Source: an uncultured Sphingorhabdus sp.
Lineage (GTDB): Bacteria > Pseudomonadota > Alphaproteobacteria > Sphingomonadales > Sphingomonadaceae
Direction: 5' to 3'
Assembly (NCBI GenBank): GCA_937873665.1
Contig: CALMYW010000066.1
Span: 1 to 5,705 of the forward strand
DNA length: 5,705 nucleotides
The notes beneath the pieces are model-generated. The model worked only from the letters and a program-made list of their open reading frames with translations. It was not told the DNA's origin and ran no database searches. Positions 1 through 5,487 of the stretch are shown one piece after another (positions within the stretch are counted from its first letter, which is position 1; every line of letters begins with the position of its first letter). The translations under genes were made by a program, and so were the position numbers.

Positions 1-151
1 CAAACGCCTCCTGGGGATCCAGGCTGAGGATGGTGCCAATGTCGCGGGCGATGACTAACGTATCTGAAGGCGTCGCCGCATACGTGCTTGTGTTCATCAC
101 ACAAGCGAGCAATGCAGGTACAAAAGTGAATCTAAGAGTGGAATTCATCAT
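1..151 (-). CDS. ABC transporter substrate-binding protein, family 5 (peptide/nickel type), N-terminal fragment
   Basis: Fifty codons are visible and the frame stays open to the window edge, so the gene is cut by the window rather than broken. The first part is a typical Sec signal peptide: a basic residue (R7), a hydrophobic stretch and a probable cleavage site after S-T-Y-A (about residue 25). The mature start carries D-T-L-V-I-A-R-D-I followed by L-S-L-D-P. This is the N-terminal signature of SBP_bac_5 binding proteins (DppA/OppA/NikA relatives), which deliver peptides, nickel or other small solutes to an ABC importer in the periplasm. There are two adjacent ATG codons, at 151 and 148. Neither has a clear Shine-Dalgarno sequence, since the upstream 25 nt are A/T-rich. 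It lies 96 nt after the enoyl-CoA hydratase on the same strand, and probably heads a second transport unit. The substrate is unknown. Confidence 0.8.
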   Translation of the reverse strand, partial: MMNSTLRFTFVPALLACVMNTSTYAATPSDTLVIARDIGTILSLDPQEAF

Positions 152-247
152 AATTAAATTAAAGTGTTGAGAGCAACAGGTCAGTCACGGATACAGGCGG
201 ATTTACTACTACCAGAAAAGCTGGGAAGATTGGGAAGTGCAATTGGA

Positions 248-1018
248 CTATTTGCTATTCCATACGGGTCGCCTTTTTTCAAAAAATGCCTTTGGGCCTT
301 CTTTAGAGTCCGAGTGCTGGTATACACGTTGGCGCGCGTCTTCCTGGGTTCTAAGTGCACTTTCGAGTGATGGTATAGATAAACCATTGAGCACTTCTGA
401 TTTTGTAATGCTGATCGCGTTTGGCGAGCCGGAGATAATCAAATTGGCCCACCGCTTTGCGCATTCCATCAATTCGCAAGATGTAGTAACTTCATTTATA
501 AAGCCAAGCTCGCGACCCTCCGCCGCGGTAACCTTTCGGCCAGTCAATAAAATGCCCATAGCCGCTTTCAACGGGATCTGACGTGGAAGTCGATGGATAC
601 CACCACCAAGAGCAACCAGTCCTCGGGTCGGCTCTGGGAGAGAAAAAATCGCAGTGTCGGTTGCAACTATCAAGTCACAAGCAAGTGCCAATTCGAAGCC
701 GCCGCCCATCGCGACGCCATTCACCGCAGCAATAATTGGTTTTGTAATATCGGAACGTCCGATTAATCCACCGAACCCTTCGGGAACATAACTCCTGGGT
801 AAACCGCTCGCCATAATTTTAAGATCGTTGCCAGAACAAAATGAACGCGTCCCGGAGCCAGTTAGAATGGCAACGCGTAAGTTGCGATCGGATTCAAAAC
901 TAGACCAAACACCAGCCAACTCTCTGTGTGCGTCTGCATAGAGTGCATTCAGAACCTCGGGGCGATCAATTGTCACAGTAAGGATCTGGTTGGAAACTTC
1001 GAGTTTGCAAAATTTCAT
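248..1018 (-). CDS. Enoyl-CoA hydratase/isomerase family protein (crotonase fold)
   Basis: A 256-residue protein of the normal length for the crotonase superfamily, which acts on acyl-CoA thioesters in the cytoplasm. The oxyanion-hole segments are present: F-C-S-G-N-D-L-K (residues 60-67) and N-G-V-A-M-G-G-G-F-E (100-109). Both glutamates that act as general acid/base in true enoyl-CoA hydratases have counterparts, E109 in GGGFE and E129 in LPEP. Hydration of a 2-enoyl-CoA is therefore plausible, although isomerase or hydrolase activity cannot be excluded. The start is set at ATG 1018 because M-K-F-C-K-L-E-V is where the fold normally begins. The frame extends upstream to a TTG at 1093, which would overlap the preceding gene by 17 nt, but those 25 residues look unlike any crotonase N-terminus. 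No good ribosome binding site precedes either start. It follows the 1077-1757 hydrolase with a 58-nt gap and is probably co-transcribed. Confidence 0.9.
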   Translation of the reverse strand: MKFCKLEVSNQILTVTIDRPEVLNALYADAHRELAGVWSSFESDRNLRVAILTGSGTRSFCSGNDLKIMASGLPRSYVPEGFGGLIGRSDITKPIIAAVNGVAMGGGFELALACDLIVATDTAIFSLPEPTRGLVALGGGIHRLPRQIPLKAAMGILLTGRKVTAAEGRELGFINEVTTSCELMECAKRWANLIISGSPNAISITKSEVLNGLSIPSLESALRTQEDARQRVYQHSDSKEGPKAFFEKRRPVWNSK

Positions 1019-1076
1019 GGTTGCGTGCACAAAAAAACCAAATTGAGCGCCATATCTCGACTCAAAAACCAAATTT

Positions 1077-1757
1077 CTAAAATAAGGCGTCAAACTCCGA
1101 GGAATCTATAACTGGACCGAAATACCAGCGATGTTGTTCGAGCGTCTCTTCATGGTAGCCCCCGTCTCGCGTATCACAGGCGTCTGAAATCAGAATTGTG
1201 CCATATCCTTTGTCGTAGGCAGATCGAGCGGTGTTGGCGATACAAAAATCTGTAAGGTACCCGCAAATAAATAAATCCCTCACGCCTAATTGGCGGAGAG
1301 ATCTTTCGAGATCATTGCCCTCGAGACATCCTGAAGCCGATTTATCCAAAAAAAAGTCCTCCGGTTTCATAATCTCCTTCAATTCATCGACGATCTCGAT
1401 ATCCCATGAGTCTGCTTTATACGTGTCAGGAATTCTCCGCCGCAATTCTACGGTTCGTGCTGAGCCGAGTACTCCTTTTACGAGATCTTTTCCATCAGCT
1501 CTTCTAGAATAGCGAATCCAAAACACCGGCATGTTATATCTACGAGCGCTACGAACGCAGGACTGGATCGCAGATAGCGAAAATTCCGCGCGCCTCCAAA
1601 CCCCGTAGTAACTCATATTTCCATTTTCTTTCAAAATATCGTTTTGCGGGTCAATTACGAGCAGCGCAGAAGTGTTGGGGTGAATCAGATTCTTCCAAGA
1701 AATGACATCCCACTGGGGCTGCTCTCCGACATTATGAGAGATATTATGTGTGGTCAT
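1077..1757 (-). CDS. Isochorismatase-family cysteine hydrolase, paralogue 1
   Basis: A 226-residue cytoplasmic protein of the isochorismatase-like hydrolase superfamily. Most members with a catalytic cysteine hydrolyse amide or carbamoyl C-N bonds (nicotinamidase, N-carbamoylsarcosine amidase, maleamate amidase, RutB and biuret hydrolase are characterised examples). The triad is visible: D36 in V-I-D-P-Q-N-D, K139 in F-L-D-K-S-A, and C172 in G-Y-L-T-D-F-C, the segment that carries the cis-peptide and oxyanion hole in this fold. There is no Asp-x-His pair after the second strand, so it lacks the metal site of nicotinamidases. It is about 64% identical (137 of 215 aligned positions, counted by hand) to the gene just upstream. 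The ATG at 1757 has only a weak AAAG-like ribosome binding site. The substrate cannot be named. A role in hydrolysing the imported solute or an intermediate is inference from the operon. Confidence 0.9.
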   Translation of the reverse strand: MTTHNISHNVGEQPQWDVISWKNLIHPNTSALLVIDPQNDILKENGNMSYYGVWRRAEFSLSAIQSCVRSARRYNMPVFWIRYSRRADGKDLVKGVLGSARTVELRRRIPDTYKADSWDIEIVDELKEIMKPEDFFLDKSASGCLEGNDLERSLRQLGVRDLFICGYLTDFCIANTARSAYDKGYGTILISDACDTRDGGYHEETLEQHRWYFGPVIDSSEFDALF

Positions 1758-1849
1758 GGTGCTTTGAAATAAATTGATTGAATTTCAGGTCAGTCGCTAA
1801 CACGACAGCAACGTGTTGTAAAATAGCGTCCCGTGAGAGTGAGGGAATT

Positions 1850-1864
1850 GTTCAGAATCCGAAC
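1850..1864. promoter_or_regulatory. Near-perfect 15-bp palindrome between the two hydrolase genes
   Basis: GTTCAGAATCCGAAC reads the same on both strands except for one mismatched pair (A1854/C1860) around a central base. It lies in the 144-nt gap between the two hydrolase genes, about 93 nt upstream of the 1757 start. Its length and symmetry resemble a dimeric regulator's operator, but no regulator gene or convincing promoter is visible beside it, so the function is inferred only. Confidence 0.3.
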
Positions 1865-1901
1865 CCATATAATCAACGAGGGCGCATGTTTCTATCTGCC
1901 T

Positions 1902-2609
1902 TCAGTTTTTCGATTCAAACTTGGTGCAGCCTTTCAAGAGTTCCCCTAGTTCCACACTGTCAATGACCGGACCAAAATACCATCGGTGTTGATCGAGTGT
2001 TTGTTCATGAAAGCCTCTATCGCGGGTGTCACATGCGTCACCGATAATAATCGTTCCATAGCCTTTGTCATAGGCGGAACGTGCGGTGTTTGCGACGCAA
2101 AAATCTGTAAGGTAACCGCAAACTAGAATATCTCTAACACCAAGTAGCCGGAGAGTTTTCTCCAGATCGGTTCCTTCAAATGACGAGGATGCCGACTTAT
2201 CGATGAAATAGTCCGTAGACTCCATTAGCGACTTAAGCTCATCGACGATCTCCACATCCCATGAGCCCGGTGTCAGAATTCCGGGTATCTTTTTCTTTAG
2301 CTCCAATGATCTCGCTGTGGAAAGCACGCCAGGCACAAGATCTTGGCCATCAGCGCGTTTGAAGTATTTGATCCAAAAAATTGGAACTCCAGCGTGTCTG
2401 GCCGCTGCCACAGATCGTTTGATAGCACTAATGCTCTGTGGAGCTCGCTTCCAAACACCATAGTAGCTCATGTTTCCCTCTTTCGTCAGTATGTCGTTCT
2501 GAGGGTCTACGACAAGCAGCGCTGCTCGTGTTGAACAAAAGAGGGGCTTCCAATCGATCAATTCCCAAAGCGGTCGTTCACCAATTTCATCGAATTCTTG
2601 GGTTTTCAT
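1902..2609 (-). CDS. Isochorismatase-family cysteine hydrolase, paralogue 2
   Basis: A 235-residue member of the same isochorismatase-like superfamily as the gene downstream. The triad is complete: D35 in V-V-D-P-Q-N-D, K138 in F-I-D-K-S-A and C171 in G-Y-L-T-D-F-C. The region around and after the cysteine is nearly identical to that of paralogue 1 (42 of 50 positions). The stretches at about residues 21-30 and 101-120 differ strongly, and this copy has an extra C-terminal tail of roughly ten residues ending K-F-E-S-K-N. It also lacks the nicotinamidase metal-site histidine. It starts at ATG 2609 behind a strong GAGGAG site, 47 nt after the permease stop. It is thus the first enzyme after the importer and probably acts on the imported compound (inference). 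True isochorismatase activity is unlikely, because isochorismatases of the EntB type lack the catalytic cysteine. The specific substrate is unknown. Confidence 0.9.
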   Translation of the reverse strand: MKTQEFDEIGERPLWELIDWKPLFCSTRAALLVVDPQNDILTKEGNMSYYGVWKRAPQSISAIKRSVAAARHAGVPIFWIKYFKRADGQDLVPGVLSTARSLELKKKIPGILTPGSWDVEIVDELKSLMESTDYFIDKSASSSFEGTDLEKTLRLLGVRDILVCGYLTDFCVANTARSAYDKGYGTIIIGDACDTRDRGFHEQTLDQHRWYFGPVIDSVELGELLKGCTKFESKN

Positions 2610-2617
2610 AGAATATA

Positions 2618-2623
2618 CTCCTC
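2618..2623 (-). promoter_or_regulatory. Strong ribosome binding site of hydrolase paralogue 2
   Basis: The minus strand reads GAGGAG, 8 nt before the ATG at 2609. This fixes the start of paralogue 2. It contrasts with the weak site before paralogue 1, suggesting the first copy is translated more efficiently. Confidence 0.75.
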
Positions 2624-2656
2624 AACTATTCGGTGTGCCTGAAATTCAAAAAAATC

Positions 2657-3427
2657 TCAAGTCGTTGCGCCATAATGACCTGCATATCGCCAAATGAGTA
2701 CTCGAAATATCCTGTCGGTGAGCACCCCAAGCACCCCTAAGCAGATAATTCCAACAAAGATATGATCTGTAGCCATCCAAAGGCGGGAGTTAAAAATAAG
2801 AAATCCAAGCCCATTATCTGCGGCGATCATTTCCGCAGAAACTACGGTGGCAAAAGAGTTGCCCATTGCAAGTCGCATTCCGGTTAAGATAAAAGGAATT
2901 GTGGATGGCCAAATGACAAAGCGAAATGTCTTAAGGCGATCCGCGCCCAAACATGCGGCAGCGCGAAGTCTATTTATTGGGATGTTGGATACGCCTACAA
3001 CGGTATTTATTAGAACAATGAAAACTGTTGTATAGATAATGATCAGAATCTTTGATATCTCTCCGATGCCAAACCAGAGCACAACCGGCGTCAACCAAGC
3101 AATAGCGGGTACGAATCTGAAGAACTCGGTATACGGTTCGAGTATGGCCCGAAACAGTTGACTGGACCCCATCAGCAGGCCTACAGGAATAGCGATTGCG
3201 CTACCAATCAGAAATCCAAGTATAATTCTGAATAAGCTATCATAGATATGCTTGATCAGTTCCCCTGATGTTGCGAGTTCATAACCAGATTTGAGTACCG
3301 CCAATGGACTTGGGAAGAATGCTGGTTCGAAATATTTAGTGGCAATCAGGTGCCAGAATACGAGCGCAAATACTATCGATCCGATATAAATTTGCCTCGT
3401 TGTCCTCGAACGAAGTGGTGTATTCAT
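2657..3427 (-). CDS. ABC transporter permease, SsuC/TauC-like (BPD_transp_1)
   Basis: A 256-residue integral inner-membrane protein, the usual size for permeases of the nitrate/sulfonate/taurine importer class. It forms the translocation path, probably as a homodimer. Hydrophobic segments are seen at about residues 13-31, 65-87, 107-120, 124-147, 176-199 and 222-240. A family-typical P-A-F-F-P-S-P follows the first segment. The cytoplasmic EAA loop, which docks on the ATPase, is at about 155-185: R-A-A-A-C-L-G-A-D, then I-W-P-S-T-I-P. F-F-R-F-V-P-A-I-A-W at 102-111 is also characteristic. It starts at ATG 3427 after a modest GGGA site, 34 nt after the ATPase stop, and clearly belongs to the same transcription unit as its partners. 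This gene has the lowest GC in the sampled blocks (27% at 3001-3060). Confidence 0.92.
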   Translation of the reverse strand: MNTPLRSRTTRQIYIGSIVFALVFWHLIATKYFEPAFFPSPLAVLKSGYELATSGELIKHIYDSLFRIILGFLIGSAIAIPVGLLMGSSQLFRAILEPYTEFFRFVPAIAWLTPVVLWFGIGEISKILIIIYTTVFIVLINTVVGVSNIPINRLRAAACLGADRLKTFRFVIWPSTIPFILTGMRLAMGNSFATVVSAEMIAADNGLGFLIFNSRLWMATDHIFVGIICLGVLGVLTDRIFRVLIWRYAGHYGATT

Positions 3428-3461
3428 TGTATTCCCAGCGGGATTTTTTTGTTAGTGCTCG

Positions 3462-4292
3462 TTAGGCAGTGACTGATGTCCGAGATTCTTCGGAATTGAT
3501 TGTATCGTTTACAGATTCCCAAAGCTCGCCAAAGCGGGAATTGTTTCGGCGCCTCGGATGCCCCATGTTAACTTCTATCGTTTGTGCGATCTTTGAGCCT
3601 GGGCCTTTAGTTAGAAGCACTATCCGCGTGCTAAGTAGAATTGCTTCGGTAATATCATGCGTGATGAACAAAACCGTCTTTTTGGTTTTCATCCAGATCT
3701 GTACAAGATCTGTTTGCAATTTTGATCTGGTTTGTGCATCCAGTGCGCCAAAAGGTTCATCCATTAATAATACTTGTGGTTGATTCGCTAGAATTCTCGC
3801 GATTTGGACACGCTGCTTCATTCCCCCCGACATTTCGCTGGGGAATTTTTCCCCATGTGAACTGAGATGCACTAACTCTAGATATCTATTTGCAATTTCC
3901 GACTGCTCGACATCGGTGTGACCACGCATCTTCAAACCGAATTTGACATTTTCTTTTGCAGTCAACCAAGGAAACAGCGCATCTTCTCCTTGAAACACGA
4001 CCCCTCGGTTGGCGCTGGGGCCCGTGATTGCGCTGCCATCTAGAAGTATTTCTCCTTGCGTCGGACTGTGGAAGCCAGCGACCAAATTCAATAAGGTGGT
4101 CTTACCACATCCGCTCGGGCCAAGAACGCAGACGAATTCGCCATCCGAAATCTCCAGATCGATGTGTTCTAGGATGGGTGTGGTGTGCTGTTGACGCGAC
4201 GTTGTGTAGGAAAAGCCCACCGAACGGAGGGTGAGCGATCCACGACTTTGTTTGTTTTGGATGAGCTCGTTGGACGAGTTTATTTTGGACAT
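3462..4292 (-). CDS. ABC transporter ATP-binding protein, SsuB/TauB-like
   Basis: A 276-residue cytoplasmic ATPase that powers the importer with the adjacent permease. All nucleotide-binding motifs are intact: Walker A G-P-S-G-C-G-K-T-T (58-66), Q-loop Q101 in V-F-Q-G-E-D-A-L-F-P-W, signature M-S-G-G-M-K-Q-R (154-161), Walker B L-L-M-D-E-P (175-180, catalytic E179), D-loop G-A-L-D (182-185) and switch histidine H212 in F-I-T-H-D. The L-F-P-W element after the Q-loop is typical of the nitrate/sulfonate/taurine subgroup. The ATG at 4292 lies one nucleotide after the stop of the binding-protein gene (TAA-G-ATG) and has no strong ribosome binding site, so translation is probably coupled. There is no extra C-terminal regulatory domain. 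The substrate is not predictable from the ATPase. Confidence 0.95.
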   Translation of the reverse strand: MSKINSSNELIQNKQSRGSLTLRSVGFSYTTSRQQHTTPILEHIDLEISDGEFVCVLGPSGCGKTTLLNLVAGFHSPTQGEILLDGSAITGPSANRGVVFQGEDALFPWLTAKENVKFGLKMRGHTDVEQSEIANRYLELVHLSSHGEKFPSEMSGGMKQRVQIARILANQPQVLLMDEPFGALDAQTRSKLQTDLVQIWMKTKKTVLFITHDITEAILLSTRIVLLTKGPGSKIAQTIEVNMGHPRRRNNSRFGELWESVNDTINSEESRTSVTA

Positions 4293-4293
4293 C

Positions 4294-5289
4294 TTACCAT
4301 CCGGTTGCTAGTTTTGGGTCAACCAGTTTTATAAATTCGGGGTGGATGATTTCTGCTGCGTTCGGCCTAGATTTAATCCGCCCAACCTGCAATGCAAAAT
4401 CAATCAATGCATTGTAGTCGGACATTACTCTGTCCTTGGAAAAATCCATGCTATAGTTAATATTTTCGATTTGGTGACTTACATCCGCTTGCGGTAGGCG
4501 AAGTGTTTTTGATGTGATTTGGATCGCTTCTTTCTTGTTGTTCTGTATATAGTTGCTCGCATCATTCAAAACTTTAAGAATGCTTACCAGGCTCTTCTGA
4601 TCGCCGATCAAGCTTGGGCCAACCGCGAGCCAGTTGATAACGTTAATTCCATCGTCGCCCAGATTTGCCAATTTGTGGGTCCCGGGTACAAGGTTCATTG
4701 CTCTGGTTGGCCAAGGCTCCCATAGCAAAAATGCGTCGACGTCACCTCTTGAGATCGCCGCAATTGATTCTGGGGCGGGTACATTTTTTTGCTTTATTTT
4801 ATCCAGCGGTAGATTTCGCTTTGCCGCATATTGATTAAAGAGAAAATGTGCGATGCCTCCAATTGGGAATGCAACGGTTTTTCCAATCAGATCTTCTGGC
4901 TTTTTTATTTCAGATCTGGCAACGATGCTGAATAAGGTTCCACTTGCAGCAATTGCGGCAACTGGATATAGTTTTACTCCTTTGTCTACACGTTGTAGCA
5001 AAGAGTATAGTGTTGCTGATGCAAGATCAGCATTTCCAGTCGCTATAGCATCCCACCCGAGTGATCCGTCATCGAACTGTCGGAAGTTGAAATCAATACC
5101 TGCCTTTTCCCACAAACCTAGTTCCTTGGCCACAACATAGGTTGCATAGTATGAATCTAGACCAATTGCGGCGGTGATTTTTTTGTTCGCGGCCCATCCT
5201 TGCTGAGGAAAGGTTGTAGATAGTGCGGTCGCAGCTGTGGCAATTACGACGCGGCGACGTGAGATTGGGGTATCTGATTGGTGTTTCAT
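4294..5289 (-). CDS. ABC transporter substrate-binding protein, SsuA/NMT1-like, Tat signal
   Basis: A 331-residue periplasmic binding protein that captures the solute for the adjacent permease and ATPase. The N-terminus has a twin-arginine type leader: S-R-R-R-V-V-I at residues 10-16, a small-residue hydrophobic core, and a likely cleavage site near G-W-A-A (31-34). This suggests export as a folded protein. The mature part matches the NMT1/SsuA type II binding fold: Y-Y-A-T-Y-V-V-A-K-E-L-G-L-W-E-K-A-G-I (47-65), then a G-N-A-D-L-A segment (85-90), K-P-E-D-L-I-G-K-T-V-A (about 134-144) and a G-D-V-D-A-F-L-L-W-E-P-W segment in the second lobe. Characterised relatives bind sulfonates, taurine, nitrate, pyrimidine precursors of thiamine or aromatic acids, so the family does not fix the ligand. 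ATG 5289 has a strong AAGGAG site 5 nt upstream. It is the first gene of the importer operon. Confidence 0.92.
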   Translation of the reverse strand: MKHQSDTPISRRRVVIATAATALSTTFPQQGWAANKKITAAIGLDSYYATYVVAKELGLWEKAGIDFNFRQFDDGSLGWDAIATGNADLASATLYSLLQRVDKGVKLYPVAAIAASGTLFSIVARSEIKKPEDLIGKTVAFPIGGIAHFLFNQYAAKRNLPLDKIKQKNVPAPESIAAISRGDVDAFLLWEPWPTRAMNLVPGTHKLANLGDDGINVINWLAVGPSLIGDQKSLVSILKVLNDASNYIQNNKKEAIQITSKTLRLPQADVSHQIENINYSMDFSKDRVMSDYNALIDFALQVGRIKSRPNAAEIIHPEFIKLVDPKLATGW

Positions 5290-5487
5290 TTAGTCTCCTT
5301 GTTGAGGGTGGGTGAAGCTGTTTCGCTGTGTGCTGGATGCGTTTGAGGTTTCTAGATCAAGTCAACCGGAATTCATTGAAACGTCCTGTTCGGTCCCTCG
5401 TTTCCCAGGCACGCTGGCTTGATTTATTTTGCGTTCCGGCGTAGGTTCATGTAGTTGATTTTTGCTTTACGTTGAGAGCGTGTGTTC
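5290..5487 (-). promoter_or_regulatory. Intergenic leader upstream of the importer operon
   Basis: This 198-nt gap separates the aldehyde dehydrogenase stop from the importer's first gene, and is the largest gap before the operon, so its promoter is most likely here. The ribosome binding site AAGGAG is clear at 5295-5300 on the minus strand. A TTGACT hexamer (5360-5365, minus strand) resembles a -35 box, but no acceptable -10 lies at 16-18 nt. TTGA/TCAA half-sites occur at 5343-5346, 5357-5360, 5362-5365 and 5376-5379, forming two adjacent 18-bp inverted repeats with 10-nt spacers that could bind a regulator. No hairpin followed by a T run that would end the aldehyde dehydrogenase transcript was seen, so read-through is possible. 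Confidence 0.35.

Noticed and set aside
237..581. Plus-strand open frame of 114 codons
   Set aside because: It lies wholly antisense to the crotonase gene apart from its first bases, has no family features or ribosome binding site, and looks like a shadow of the real coding frame. The other plus-strand open frames, all opposite minus-strand genes or their gaps, were dismissed for the same reason.
1799..1817. AACACG/CGTGTT stem-loop as a terminator
   Set aside because: The stem is only 6 bp with a 7-nt loop and no T run follows on either strand, so it is not a convincing intrinsic terminator.
1868..1873. Perfect TATAAT on the plus strand in the gap between the hydrolases
   Set aside because: No -35-like hexamer lies 16-18 nt upstream (only TTGTTC at 14 nt), and there is no plus-strand gene for it to serve. 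An antisense promoter is possible but unsupported.
1077..2609. Calling the two hydrolases isochorismatases (siderophore biosynthesis)
   Set aside because: Both have the catalytic cysteine that EntB-type isochorismatases lack, and no siderophore genes are present.
3444..3450. Run of seven T after the ATPase gene as a terminator
   Set aside because: It is on the plus strand, has no preceding hairpin, and lies between two genes of one importer that must be co-transcribed.
2657..5289. Naming the importer as the alkanesulfonate (SsuABC) or taurine (TauABC) system
   Set aside because: The family resemblance is to the whole class, which binds very different ligands. No SsuD, SsuE or TauD gene is nearby, and the neighbours are C-N hydrolases.
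5337..5365. Sigma-70 promoter using TTGACT at 5360-5365
   Set aside because: The hexamer 17 nt downstream is ACGCAT, a very poor -10, and neighbouring spacings are no better. The region is kept only as a likely promoter-bearing gap.
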